Source: a bacterium | GTDB taxonomy: Bacteria; Patescibacteriota; Minisyncoccia; UBA6257; MFKM01 | DNA length: 45,280 nucleotides | Direction: 5' to 3' | Assembly (NCBI GenBank): GCA_030693325.1 | Contig: JAUYAV010000022.1 | Location: forward strand, 1 to 45,280 | The notes under the pieces: model-generated | What the model saw: only the letters and a program-made list of their open reading frames with translations | The model's database searches: none | What the model was told of the DNA's origin: nothing | Shown: piece by piece, positions 6,656-14,855 of the stretch | How the letters are laid out: each line of letters starts with the position of its first letter | How positions within the stretch are numbered: the stretch's first letter is position 1 | Position numbers and translations under genes: made by a program

Positions 6656-7231
6656 ATGAAAGCTTCCACTAAAAGAATTTTAAGCATTATGGCATCGGTT
6701 ATATTACTGATCGCCGTTGCGGTTGTTTATGTTGAATTTATAAATCCGGCTTATTCCAATATTCAAGAGTTGCGCGGTGAAATCCAAGCCCGGGAAAATT
6801 TATTAAGCCAACAGACGCAAGCCGTAAACCAAATTCAAAATCTTATCGGTCAGCTTCAGAACCAAAACATATCCCAATTTCAGGAACAAATTTCTTTAGT
6901 TTTGCCGATTAGCGAAAGCGTCCCGCAGGCCTTAAATCAATATCAGGCCATTGCTCAAGCCAGTGGTTTAAGCAATCAGTCCATCGGCGTTGACTATTTG
7001 GCTATTAAACCGTCGGCCTCCAATAGCGGTTTAGCGAAGGGCATCGGAACTGACAGGTTTAAATTGAAGCTTTTGGGTTCCTATGAGGCAATGAAAATAT
7101 TTTTCCAGGCGATTGAAACTAATGTCCGACTGACGGATTTAGTAAGTTTTAAGATAAGCCGCACCGCCCAGTTGGGACAAAATCTGTTTCTTAACGAGAT
7201 TGTGGTCGACAGCTATTATCAAACAAAATAA
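6656..7231 (+). CDS. pilO: PilO-like pilus alignment protein
   Basis: This 191-residue protein has an N-terminal transmembrane helix (~8-28), a Q-rich coiled coil (~35-75: EIQARENLLSQQTQAVNQIQ) and a ferredoxin-like C-terminal domain (LKLLGSYEAMKIFFQAIETN, typical of the PilO family: LxLxGxYxxLxxFLxxLE). It lies 9 nt after pilN. It forms the inner-membrane alignment complex with PilN. Confidence 0.82.
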   Translation: MKASTKRILSIMASVILLIAVAVVYVEFINPAYSNIQELRGEIQARENLLSQQTQAVNQIQNLIGQLQNQNISQFQEQISLVLPISESVPQALNQYQAIAQASGLSNQSIGVDYLAIKPSASNSGLAKGIGTDRFKLKLLGSYEAMKIFFQAIETNVRLTDLVSFKISRTAQLGQNLFLNEIVVDSYYQTK

Positions 7232-7233
7232 TT

Positions 7234-7261
7234 AATTACAGTAATTACAGTAATTACGGTA
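7234..7261. repeat. GTAATTAC repeat array before the PilP-like gene
   Basis: Three tandem units of the form (A)CAGTAATTAC fill almost the whole gap up to 8 nt before the ATG. Related arrays precede pilT, pilC and pilD. Confidence 0.7.
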
Positions 7262-7268
7262 AAAAAAT

Positions 7269-7559
7269 ATGGCAATAATTGTTGAAGAACCAAAACCGCC
7301 CAAAAATTGGGGAGCTATTATAAGCTTTATTATTATTCTCGCCGTTATTTTTGGCGGCGTCTATTTCATTTTTTTTCAAAAACCGATTCTTATAGAATTG
7401 GTCACTTCAAGCTCCGCTCAGCAAACCGAAATGCTTTCCAAGTTGACTTTCAATCCGTCCGATATTCAAAACAACGAAATTTTCAGAAGTCTTCGCCAGT
7501 ACGCCGCTCCAGCGACAGCCGGTCAATTAGGCCGACCTAATCCTTTTTTACCTTTTTAA
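7269..7559 (+). CDS. Small membrane protein of the pilus operon, PilP-like position
   Basis: This 96-residue protein has a single transmembrane helix (~17-37) and a short tail ending GRPNPFLPF. PilP lipoproteins carry a comparable R(x)PF segment, and the gene sits exactly where pilP is expected (after pilO, before the motor ATPase). However there is no lipobox and no beta domain, so homology to PilP is not established. It may be a reduced alignment-complex component adapted to the lineage's envelope. Confidence 0.6.
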   Translation: MAIIVEEPKPPKNWGAIISFIIILAVIFGGVYFIFFQKPILIELVTSSSAQQTEMLSKLTFNPSDIQNNEIFRSLRQYAAPATAGQLGRPNPFLPF

Positions 7560-7562
7560 AAA

Positions 7563-9296
7563 ATGGATGATCAAATTCTTTTTCAGGAATTAATCAAGGA
7601 AAATTTATTACCTAAAGAAGAAAGCGAAAAAATTCTTCGCGACGCTCAACTGTCTAAAAAATCGGCGGAGGATTTGCTTTATGAACATCACTCGGTTGAC
7701 GAAACGGAAATCGCCAAAGTAAAAAGCCGGCTTATCGGCGTTCCTTATAAAAAATTCAATCTTACGGAAATCAGCGATGAGTTATTAAATATTATTCCAG
7801 AAAATATTTCGCGGACCTATAAAGTTTTCCCTCTTGAGAAAACCAAAGACATGCTGGTGGTGGGCATGTTGCGGCCAGACGATACCAAAGCCCAAGAGGC
7901 ATTAAAATTCATCGCCAAACAGCAGAGAATCAGTTTAGGCGTTTATTTGATTACGCCTTCGGATTTGGAATATATCTGGCGGCGTTATGCTCCTTACGGA
8001 AGTGAAGTCCAGACCGCAGTCAGATCTCTAAATCTTCGGGCCGAAGAAACTTCCGGTCAGAAAATTATCGGGCTGGAAGAAAATGTTTCGGTTTCCGAAG
8101 AGGCGCCGATTATCAAAATTGTCGCTTCAACATTAAAAGAAGCAATAAATATGAAAGCGTCTGATGTTCATATTGAACCACAGCGGTCGCGCTTGAGAAT
8201 TCGTTTTCGGATTGACGGAATCCTGAAAGAAGTAAGTTCTCTGCCTCTTCAGCTTCATCAGCCGATTGTTTCCCGCGTAAAGGTTTTATCCAATCTTAAA
8301 ATTGACGAGAATCGGATTCCTCAGGACGGCCGTTTTCGTTCAGTTGTTTACGGTAAAGAGATTGATTATCGGGTCGCGACTTTTCCGACTCCCACTGGAG
8401 AAAAAGTGGCGATTCGTATTCTTGATTCTTCAGTCGGTCTGAAAGGACTGGGAGAATTGGGCTTAATAGGCAATGATCTGGAAATCGTCCGGGAGGGGAT
8501 TAAAAAACCTTACGGCATGATTTTAATCACCGGCCCGACGGGCTCCGGCAAAACCACCACTCTATACGCCGTTCTTCAGGAATTAAACAAAGAAGACGTC
8601 AACATCGTCAGCTTGGAAGATCCGGTTGAATATTTTGTTGATGGTTTAAACCAGTCGCAGGTTCGCCCGGAAATCGGTTATGATTTCGCTTCCGGTCTCC
8701 GCCAAATTGTCCGGCAAGATCCAGATGTCATTATGGTTGGAGAAATTCGGGACCGGGAAACATCAAGTTTAGCGGTCCAGGCGGCTCTTACCGGGCACAT
8801 TGTTCTTTCTACTTTGCACACTAATGACGCCATCGGTGTTATTCCTAGATTGATTGATCTTAAAGTAGAGCCATTTCTTCTACCTTCTTCTCTTAATTTA
8901 ATGCTGGCCCAGAGATTGATTTCCCGGGTTTGTCCTGATTGTCGGAAAGCCGAGAAAGCGTCCGCTGATGTACAGGTTATCATTAAAAAAGAATTGGGAT
9001 CTTTGCCGGAAAAAGTTAAATCAAATTTAAAATTCAAGGAGCCGTATGAAATTTATCACGGGCAAGGTTGCAAGAATTGCCAAAACAGAGGCCTTAATGG
9101 CCGGGTGGCTATTTTTGAAGTTTTCCGGATGACTCCGGAATTAGCCGACATCATCGGCGCCGGTTTCACCGAAAGAAATCTTCTGGAGGAATCCCGGAGG
9201 CAAAACATGATTACGATTCGTCAGGATGGAATTATTAAGGCATTGGAAGGGCTGGTAACTATTGAAGAAGTTTTGAGAGAAACGATAGAAGTATGA
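7563..9296 (+). CDS. pilB: Type IV pilus assembly ATPase PilB
   Basis: This 577-residue GspE/PilB-family extension motor has an N-terminal MshEN-type domain (~1-150), an N2 domain and a C-terminal RecA-like ATPase. Walker A is GPTGSGKTT (~324-332), the Asp box is EDPVEYF, Walker B is DPDVIMVGEIRD, and the His box includes GHIVLSTLHTN. The tetra-cysteine zinc site of extension ATPases is present (CPDCRK ... CKNCQNRG) and separates it from PilT. It starts 3 nt after the PilP-like gene. Confidence 0.96.
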   Translation: MDDQILFQELIKENLLPKEESEKILRDAQLSKKSAEDLLYEHHSVDETEIAKVKSRLIGVPYKKFNLTEISDELLNIIPENISRTYKVFPLEKTKDMLVVGMLRPDDTKAQEALKFIAKQQRISLGVYLITPSDLEYIWRRYAPYGSEVQTAVRSLNLRAEETSGQKIIGLEENVSVSEEAPIIKIVASTLKEAINMKASDVHIEPQRSRLRIRFRIDGILKEVSSLPLQLHQPIVSRVKVLSNLKIDENRIPQDGRFRSVVYGKEIDYRVATFPTPTGEKVAIRILDSSVGLKGLGELGLIGNDLEIVREGIKKPYGMILITGPTGSGKTTTLYAVLQELNKEDVNIVSLEDPVEYFVDGLNQSQVRPEIGYDFASGLRQIVRQDPDVIMVGEIRDRETSSLAVQAALTGHIVLSTLHTNDAIGVIPRLIDLKVEPFLLPSSLNLMLAQRLISRVCPDCRKAEKASADVQVIIKKELGSLPEKVKSNLKFKEPYEIYHGQGCKNCQNRGLNGRVAIFEVFRMTPELADIIGAGFTERNLLEESRRQNMITIRQDGIIKALEGLVTIEEVLRETIEV

Positions 9297-9302
9297 TATA
9301 AT
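9294..9302 (+). promoter_or_regulatory. Internal extended -10 (TGATATAAT) at the end of pilB
   Basis: TG-A-TATAAT overlaps the pilB stop codon, 53 nt before the pilT ATG. It could give pilT and later genes a second promoter. No matching -35 was found. Confidence 0.4.
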
Positions 9303-9319
9303 AAATTCAAAAATCAACA

Positions 9320-9350
9320 ATTACTGTAATTACGTAATTACTGTAATTTT
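9320..9350. repeat. GTAATTAC repeat array before pilT
   Basis: AATTACTGTAATTAC is followed by GTAATTACTGTAATT, together a near-perfect palindrome of about 30 bp that ends 6 nt before the pilT start codon. Confidence 0.7.
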
Positions 9351-9355
9351 TACTT

Positions 9356-10429
9356 ATGGATAATTTTAAAGAAAAACTTAATGAATTACTTTTAACCGCC
9401 GCCCGGCAGAGCGCTTCGGATTTGCACATTGGCGCGGGCCGGCGGCCGATGCTGAGAATTGACGGCGTTTTGATTCCATTACAGAAAGAGCCGATTCTTA
9501 CCCCCGAAATGACTGAAGGCCTTGTTCTCTCTCTTCTTACCGAAGAGCAAAAGCAGGTTTTTTTAAGAGAGCGGCAAGTGGACTTTTCTTACAGTTTTGA
9601 AGATAAGGCGCGGTTCCGGGTTAATGTTTATTTTCAGAGAGGTTTTATGGCGGCGGCTTTGCGGTTGATTCCGGCTCAAATCAAAACAATTGAGGAATTA
9701 AAATTACCGCCGATTCTTCACGATTTTGCCAAATTAAGGCAGGGTTTTATTTTAATAGTTGGTCCGGCCGGCCATGGTAAATCAACTACTTTGGCGTCTG
9801 TTCTTAATGAAATCAATAATCAACGGACAGACCATATTATTACCATTGAAGATCCTATTGAATATCTTTTCGTTCAGGACAGAGCAATTATTTCTCAGCG
9901 GGAAGTTGGTTCTGATATCGCCACTTTCCATAAAGGACTTCGCTCAATTTTGCGTCAGGACCCCGATGTCGTCATGATCGGGGAAATGAGAGACCCGGAA
10001 ACAATAGCCACGGCGATGACCGCTTCGGAAACCGGGCACTTGGTTTTTTCGACACTACACACCAACTCCGCTTCTCAAACCATAGACCGTATCATTGACA
10101 GTTTTCCGGCTGACCAACAAGGTCAGATAACTTCACAATTAGCGGCTACCTTGGTCGGCATTGTTTCTGAACGGCTAATCCCAAGAATTGACGGCGGCCG
10201 GGTTCCGGTTTGCGAAATAATGTTGGTCAACGCGGCAATCCGTAATTTAATAAGAGAAAAAAAGGTTTTTCAGATTGATTTGGTGATTGAAACTTCGCTT
10301 CAGGAAGGAATGCTTTCGCTTAATCGCGCCTTGGTCAATTTAGTGAAGAAAAAGGAAATTTCTCTGGAAAACGCCGAAACTTATTCTTTGAATCCGGCTG
10401 AGTTAAGAATTCTTCTTGAAAGAACTTAA
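9356..10429 (+). CDS. pilT: Type IV pilus retraction ATPase PilT
   Basis: This 357-residue hexameric motor ATPase has the N-terminal SASDLHIGAG segment, Walker A GPAGHGKST at ~136-144 (His replaces the usual Ser at the fifth position), Walker B DPDVVMIGEMRD, His box GHLVFSTLHTN and the PilT-specific C-terminal AIRNLIREKK motif needed for retraction. The zinc cysteines of PilB are absent, as expected. It powers pilus retraction and, in other bacteria, DNA uptake and twitching. Confidence 0.95.
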   Translation: MDNFKEKLNELLLTAARQSASDLHIGAGRRPMLRIDGVLIPLQKEPILTPEMTEGLVLSLLTEEQKQVFLRERQVDFSYSFEDKARFRVNVYFQRGFMAAALRLIPAQIKTIEELKLPPILHDFAKLRQGFILIVGPAGHGKSTTLASVLNEINNQRTDHIITIEDPIEYLFVQDRAIISQREVGSDIATFHKGLRSILRQDPDVVMIGEMRDPETIATAMTASETGHLVFSTLHTNSASQTIDRIIDSFPADQQGQITSQLAATLVGIVSERLIPRIDGGRVPVCEIMLVNAAIRNLIREKKVFQIDLVIETSLQEGMLSLNRALVNLVKKKEISLENAETYSLNPAELRILLERT

Positions 10430-10430
10430 G

Positions 10431-10471
10431 AATTTCCGTAATTACTGCAATTCCGTAATTACTGTAATTAC
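10431..10471. repeat. GTAATTAC repeat array before pilC
   Basis: Alternating CCGTAATTACTGCAATT and CCGTAATTACTGTAATTAC units fill the pilT-pilC gap and end about 10 nt before the pilC ATG. Confidence 0.7.
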
Positions 10472-10480
10472 AAAAATTTT

Positions 10481-11686
10481 ATGAAATACTCTTATCAAGC
10501 TAGAGATAAAGGCGGGGAATTGCAGGTAGGAACCGTGGACGCCGCGAGCCGGGAAGCGGCTCTTAACGTTCTTTCCGGCCATGACCTTTATATTTTAAGT
10601 TTGGAAACTTTTAAAGAATCAAAATGGGTTGACCGCATTTTGCAATTTTTCCGGCGGGTGAAAAGAAAAGACCTGATGGTTTTCAGTCGTCAGTTTGCCA
10701 CTCTGCTTTCGGCGAAAATTTCTCTTTCAAGCGGCTTAAAAACTTTATATAATCAGACTCGAAATCTTGCTTTAAAGGAAACTATTGGTGAATTGAGTTC
10801 CGACATTGATGCCGGCCTTTCTCTTTCCCAGGCATTGGAGCGGCATCCACAAGTTTTCTCGGAGTTTTATATAAACATGGTCCGTTCGGCGGAAGTTACC
10901 GGCCGCATTGAATCGGTAATGGATTTTTTGGCTGATTATCTGGAAAAAGAGGTAGCGTTGGTTTCCCGGGTGCGCAATGCCCTTATTTATCCGGTTATAG
11001 TTGTTATTCTTTTTGTAGTGGTGGCCGGCTTAATGATCACGCTGGTTTTGCCCCAACTTGCTCCCATATTTAAAGAATCCGGAGTAAGTTTGCCATTTTT
11101 CACTATGGCTTTAGTGAACATCGGCAATTTTATGGTTCAATGGTGGTGGGCCGTAGTTATAATTTTATTGGTTTTTGTCTTTTTGTTGTTTGATTATTTC
11201 AGGACGCCGGAAGGAAGAATCGTTTATGACGAATTGTCAGTTAAGCTGCCGGTTTTAGGGAGTCTTTCCAAAAAGGTTATCGTCGCCCGCTTCGCGGAAG
11301 CGACCAGTGTTTTGATAAAAGGCGGCATTCCCATAACCCAGGCAATTGAAATCGCCAGCCATACGATTGATAACGTGGTTTATAAAGACATTCTTCATAT
11401 TGCCGCGGAAAAAATCAGAGCCGGCGAGCTGATGTCCGAGGCTTTGGAAAAATCAGGGGCTTTCCCGGCTTTGGTTTGCCAGTTGCTATCCGTGGGCGAA
11501 GCAACCGGCCGGCTTGAGGAATTGTTGTCAAGGATCTCAAATTACTATACGCGGGAGGTTGATGATTTGGTGGCAAATCTGGTAGAATTAATTCAGCCGG
11601 CTTTGATTATTGTTATCGGTATTTTTGTCGGTATTCTATTTGCTTCCATTCTATTGCCAATTTATAATATGGCGCAGATGTTTTAA
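10481..11686 (+). CDS. pilC: Type IV pilus inner-membrane platform protein PilC
   Basis: This 401-residue polytopic protein of the GspF/PilC family has two T2SSF repeats. The first is at ~70-195 (FSRQFATLLSAKISLSSGL ... FSEFYINMVRSAE) and the second at ~270-395 (FAEATSVLIKGGIPITQAIE ... FPALVCQLLSVGEATGRL). Hydrophobic helices lie near 170-192, 215-238 and 370-393. It forms the rotor on which PilB and PilT act. Typical length and order. Confidence 0.95.
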   Translation: MKYSYQARDKGGELQVGTVDAASREAALNVLSGHDLYILSLETFKESKWVDRILQFFRRVKRKDLMVFSRQFATLLSAKISLSSGLKTLYNQTRNLALKETIGELSSDIDAGLSLSQALERHPQVFSEFYINMVRSAEVTGRIESVMDFLADYLEKEVALVSRVRNALIYPVIVVILFVVVAGLMITLVLPQLAPIFKESGVSLPFFTMALVNIGNFMVQWWWAVVIILLVFVFLLFDYFRTPEGRIVYDELSVKLPVLGSLSKKVIVARFAEATSVLIKGGIPITQAIEIASHTIDNVVYKDILHIAAEKIRAGELMSEALEKSGAFPALVCQLLSVGEATGRLEELLSRISNYYTREVDDLVANLVELIQPALIIVIGIFVGILFASILLPIYNMAQMF

Positions 11687-11702
11687 AATAATAAGGTCGA
11701 AA

Positions 11703-11757
11703 AAATAAATAAATAAATAAATGACACTCAAAACTCAAAACTCAAAACTCAAAACTA
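11703..11757. repeat. AAAT microsatellite and ACTCAAA tandem repeat at the pilin start
   Basis: About four AAAT units run into the ATG, then ACTCAAA units encode the leader peptide (TQNSKLKT). The same ACTCAAA tandem recurs inside gatA (32593-32625), where it encodes KTQNSKLKT. Confidence 0.75.
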
Positions 11758-12200
11758 ATAAAGGGTTTACCTTGATTGAGCTTTTAATCGTGGTCGCTAT
11801 CATTGGGTTGTTGGCTTCAGTGGTTCTGGTCGGTTTGGGGGGATTCCGGGCTCGGGGACGGGATGCTCGTCGGATTGCCGATATCAGACAATCCCAGAAC
11901 GCTTTAGAACTTTTTTACACCAAAAACAACAAATATCCCACGGTTTCCGGAGTAAATAGCTGGGACAGCTTAAAAACTTCTTTGATTGGCGGCGGCATTG
12001 GGGTTTCTACTATTCCGAATGACCCCTTGCATGCTTCTGACAGCAATAAAACATACGAATATGGCGTTTCAAGCGACCTCCAAAATTATGTTTTAAAATC
12101 GTCTTTGGAAGATTCCAATAATCCCGCTCTTACTGATGACGTTGACGGCACAATTTACGGACTAAGCTGTGACGACCCGGCCTATTGCGTTCAGTTTTAA
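11721..12200 (+). CDS. Type IV pilin (major-type prepilin)
   Basis: This 159-residue prepilin has a basic leader ending NKG, followed by the class III signal FTLIELLIVVAIIGLLASVVLVGLG, with Glu at +5 and a single hydrophobic helix. The globular part contains RDARRIADIRQSQNALELFYTKNNKYP, the usual pseudopilin/pilin alpha-1 continuation, and two Cys near the C-terminus. The leader is encoded by a tandem repeat (ACTCAAA units, 11724-11756) and the start lies in an AAAT microsatellite. Processing by the downstream PilD is expected. Confidence 0.9.
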   Translation: MTLKTQNSKLKTNKGFTLIELLIVVAIIGLLASVVLVGLGGFRARGRDARRIADIRQSQNALELFYTKNNKYPTVSGVNSWDSLKTSLIGGGIGVSTIPNDPLHASDSNKTYEYGVSSDLQNYVLKSSLEDSNNPALTDDVDGTIYGLSCDDPAYCVQF

Positions 12201-12210
12201 AGATAAAAGT

Positions 12211-12260
12211 TGTAATTGGGTAATTTAGTAATTACTGCAATTACCTAATTACTTAATTAC
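12211..12260. repeat. GTAATTAC repeat array before pilD
   Basis: Degenerate units (GTAATTGG, GTAATTTA, GTAATTACTGCAATTACC, TAATTACTTAATTAC) fill the gap and abut the pilD ATG at 12262. Confidence 0.65.
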
Positions 12261-12261
12261 A

Positions 12262-13191
12262 ATGAATCTTTTTTTCTATATCATTTTATTTATTTTCGGC
12301 TTAGCCATAGGCAGTTTTTTGAATGTGGTCGCTTTGCGATATTTGCCGGGCCAAAAATTATTAAGCTTGAAAACAATCGGCGGCCTCGCTGAGCGAGGCC
12401 AAAGCCCCGCTAAGCGGGGCGGCCGTTCCGCCTGCCCTCATTGCCGTAAAACTCTTCATTGGTATGAGTTGATTCCGATTGTCAGTTTTTTTATTCAAGC
12501 CGGAAAATGCCGCTCTTGCGGCCATAAACTTTCCTGGCAATATCCCATAGTGGAATTATTGAGCGGTTTGTTTTTTGTCGCTCTTCCGTTTTTCTTTCTG
12601 GGCGGAGTTCAGTTTTCGGTTTTTAACTACTATCTTATCGGATTTTGGGCGGTCTGGATTTTGGCCTTGCTGGTTTTGCTTTTAATATCCCTGATTGATT
12701 TCCGAAATTTTTTTGTGCCCGACGAATTGATTTTGGTTTTAATATTTTTAGGATTTATTTCGATTTTTTTGGTTTCCCGGAGTCCCGGCTTAGGCATTAA
12801 ATTAATCAATCACTCATTTCTTCTTCAATACGCGCTGGTTTTCAGCTTCAGCTGGCTGGGTAATATTTGGGTTAATCATTTATTCGCGGCTTTGGCGGCC
12901 GGTATATTTTTCGGAATATTGTTTTATTTTTGGAAAGGAAAAATTCTGGGCGGAGGTGACGTCAAACTTGGATTTGCCTTGGGCTTGCTTCTGGGCTGGC
13001 CGGATATATTGATGGCGCTTATAATCGCTTTTATTTTAGGGGGGCTTGCCGGTCTTATTTTGATGATTACCCGCAAAAAAACAATGAAGGATTTTCTGCC
13101 TTTGGCGCCGTTTTTGGCCATTGGCGTTGCCCTAACGGTATTTTTCGGATACCAAATCATTAATGGTTATTTTTCGTTAATCGGGCTTTAA
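12262..13191 (+). CDS. pilD: Prepilin peptidase PilD (A24 family)
   Basis: This 309-residue polytopic aspartic protease/N-methyltransferase has the N-terminal GSFLNVVALRY, two zinc CxxC pairs (CPHC and CRSC), and the catalytic aspartates in LIDFRNFFVPDEL and GGGDVKLGFALG (GxGD). It cleaves prepilin leaders after Gly and methylates the new N-terminus. Between the first helix and the first CxxC there is an extra segment (GLAERGQSPAKRG) encoded by two perfect GC-rich hairpins (12382-12400 and 12404-12420), an in-frame repeat insertion. Confidence 0.95.
   Translation: MNLFFYIILFIFGLAIGSFLNVVALRYLPGQKLLSLKTIGGLAERGQSPAKRGGRSACPHCRKTLHWYELIPIVSFFIQAGKCRSCGHKLSWQYPIVELLSGLFFVALPFFFLGGVQFSVFNYYLIGFWAVWILALLVLLLISLIDFRNFFVPDELILVLIFLGFISIFLVSRSPGLGIKLINHSFLLQYALVFSFSWLGNIWVNHLFAALAAGIFFGILFYFWKGKILGGGDVKLGFALGLLLGWPDILMALIIAFILGGLAGLILMITRKKTMKDFLPLAPFLAIGVALTVFFGYQIINGYFSLIGL
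12382..12420. repeat. Two tandem hairpin repeats inside pilD
   Basis: GGCCTCGCT-G-AGCGAGGCC and GCCCCGCT-A-AGCGGGGC are perfect palindromes separated by 3 nt. They keep the reading frame and encode an insert before the zinc-binding CPHC. Confidence 0.85.
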
Positions 13192-13197
13192 TAAATT

Positions 13198-13707
13198 ATG
13201 GACAATAAAGGATTCACTATTATAGAAATGCTGGTGGTTATTTCTATTATGGTTCTTTTGACTTCGCTTTTGATTCTTTACAGCCGGACAGGCGAGAATC
13301 AGATAATTTTATTTCGCGACCAGGCAAGGTTAATTGCGGCTTTAAATCGGGCGAAATCTTTAAGCGCCCAGCTGTTCAGCGCTCCCGAACCGCCCTGTAG
13401 TTTCGGGGTGCATTTTTCCCAGGCGGAAAATAATTTTTTAATCTTCCGCGATTTAGCGGCTGATTGCCAAAATTCCGACAATATTTATACCGGCGCCGGA
13501 GAGCTTTTTGAAAAATACCAGTTATCGCCCCAGGTTAAATTTGGCGATTTAACATTAACTAATATCGTTTTTATCCCACCTGATCCCAAAACTTTAATAG
13601 ATAACGACCCCGATAAAATTGAGGCGACCATAACTTTACAAAATTTAAATGGAAATGCTTCCTTAAAGGTCAAGGTTAATAATGCCGGTCAAATTACCAC
13701 TCAATGA
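13198..13707 (+). CDS. Minor pilin / pseudopilin (GspH-like)
   Basis: This 169-residue protein has a short leader MDNKG and class III signal FTIIEMLVVISIMVLLTSLLILYS (Glu +5), then a helix continuing into QARLIAALNRAKSLSAQLF, the GspH/FimT-type pattern. The remainder is a small beta-rich domain. It overlaps the next gene by 4 nt (ATGA), so the minor pilins are translationally coupled. Confidence 0.85.
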   Translation: MDNKGFTIIEMLVVISIMVLLTSLLILYSRTGENQIILFRDQARLIAALNRAKSLSAQLFSAPEPPCSFGVHFSQAENNFLIFRDLAADCQNSDNIYTGAGELFEKYQLSPQVKFGDLTLTNIVFIPPDPKTLIDNDPDKIEATITLQNLNGNASLKVKVNNAGQITTQ

Positions 13708-14174
13708 AAAAAGGGCAGCTTTTAATTGAATCGGGAGTCGCAATTAGTATTTTAGTCGTTGGTTTGTTGGGGATTTTTGGATTGCTTTCACGTTCGCTTA
13801 GTTTAAATAATGTCGTTTCCAGCCAATACATAGCTTCTAATTTAGGGATTGAAGGAATTGAAGTGGTGAAAAATTTAATTGACGGCAATGTCGTTCAATT
13901 AAAGCCCTGGAACCAAGGAATTAACACCGGCTCTTATGAAGTGGCTTTTGACAGTTTAGCCCTGAATTCTAATCAGGACAGGTTTTTATTGCTTGATTCA
14001 ATCGGCAATACTTATAATTACCAAATCGGCCAGCCAACGCCTTATAAACGGACCATCCAAATCACCAATATCGGCTCAGACGAAATAAAAGTCAATTCCG
14101 TAGTTAATTGGCAAATCCGAGGCGGTTCTTATTCGGTTAATCTTGAGGATCACTTCTTTAATTGGAGACAATAA
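13704..14174 (+). CDS. Minor pilin (PilV/GspI-like)
   Basis: This 156-residue prepilin-like protein has leader MKKG followed by QLLIESGVAISILVVGLLGIFGLLS, keeping Glu at +5 although the first residue is Gln rather than Phe. The segment SQYIASNLGIEGIEVVKNL matches the GspI/PilV helix. It probably forms the pilus tip or initiation complex with the neighbouring minor pilins. It overlaps the upstream gene by 4 nt. Confidence 0.8.
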   Translation: MKKGQLLIESGVAISILVVGLLGIFGLLSRSLSLNNVVSSQYIASNLGIEGIEVVKNLIDGNVVQLKPWNQGINTGSYEVAFDSLALNSNQDRFLLLDSIGNTYNYQIGQPTPYKRTIQITNIGSDEIKVNSVVNWQIRGGSYSVNLEDHFFNWRQ

Positions 14175-14176
14175 AA

Positions 14177-14282
14177 ATCATGTAACATGGAACATAAAAC
14201 ATGAAACACAAACTAAATATAAAACATAAAATACGCAAAACACGGGAGACGCTCCATGCTCCATGCTCCATGCTCCATGGGA
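14177..14282. repeat. Tandem ACAT and CTCCATG repeats around the PulJ-like start
   Basis: ACATGTAACATGGAACATAAAACATG-type units precede and span the ATG at 14201, and four CTCCATG units (about 14251-14279) encode part of the leader. They are low-complexity repeats that extend the prepilin leader. Confidence 0.75.
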
Positions 14283-14767
14283 AGGGATTCACTATAGTTG
14301 AGCTTTTAGTAGCCATGAGTTTGTTCACTATTTTCATAGTGATTGCCAGCGGCAGTTTTGTCCGCGCTTTAAGAACTCAAAGAGCCATTGTTTCTTTGAT
14401 TGCCGCCAACGACAACGCCAGTTTGTCTATTGAACAGATAGCAAGAGAAATTCGCACCGGCACCGGCTTTTCTTTATCCGCTAACGATTTAAATTTTATT
14501 AACGCTTATAATATAAACGTAACCTATCGGTTGAATACTCAGACAAATGCCATTGAAAGAGGCGAAGAGGGAACTAATTTCAAACCCATAACCGCCACCA
14601 ATGTTAAAATAAACAGCTTAAATTTTCATCTGCTTGGCCAGTTGGCCGGCGACGGCTATCCGCCGAGGATTACTGTCAGTTTAAGCGTCAGTCCCAATAT
14701 CCCCACTATTCAAAATATCAGCACCAGTTTCCAAACCACAGTCAGCGCCCGGAATTTGGATACTTAA
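14201..14767 (+). CDS. Minor pilin (PulJ/PilW-like)
   Basis: This 188-residue prepilin has an unusually long basic leader (~29 residues, ending HGKG) made largely of translated tandem repeats. The class III signal FTIVELLVAMSLFTIFIVIASGSFV (Glu +5) follows, then the NDNASLSIEQIAREIRTGTGF pattern typical of GspJ/PilW. It is the last gene of the pilus run. A later in-frame Met inside the repeat could be the real start. Confidence 0.82.
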   Translation: MKHKLNIKHKIRKTRETLHAPCSMLHGKGFTIVELLVAMSLFTIFIVIASGSFVRALRTQRAIVSLIAANDNASLSIEQIAREIRTGTGFSLSANDLNFINAYNINVTYRLNTQTNAIERGEEGTNFKPITATNVKINSLNFHLLGQLAGDGYPPRITVSLSVSPNIPTIQNISTSFQTTVSARNLDT

Positions 14768-14793
14768 AATTGACAAAATAATTAATTTGTTAG

Positions 14794-14809
14794 ATGCTAA
14801 TATTAGCAT
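14794..14809 (+). promoter_or_regulatory. 16-bp perfect palindrome overlapping an extended -10
   Basis: ATGCTAATATTAGCAT is perfectly palindromic and contains TG-C-TAATAT (14795-14803), a good extended -10. A TTGACA occurs at 14770 but at too wide a spacing for this -10. A repressor or self-regulating protein binding here would block the promoter of the FGE-like gene. Confidence 0.5.
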
Positions 14810-14855
14810 AAAGTATTTGATTGAACATTAAAAATTTAAAAAGGGGGAGGAGAAA

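Noticed and set aside
1098-9296. Alternative genetic code (TGA as Gly) as in some CPR groups
   Set aside because: TGA is used as the stop of several clear genes, including pilB, and is not found inside conserved reading frames.
7234-12260. Regular short repeats suggesting a CRISPR array
   Set aside because: Units are 8-17 nt without spacers of constant length, are split over four gene gaps, and no cas gene is present.
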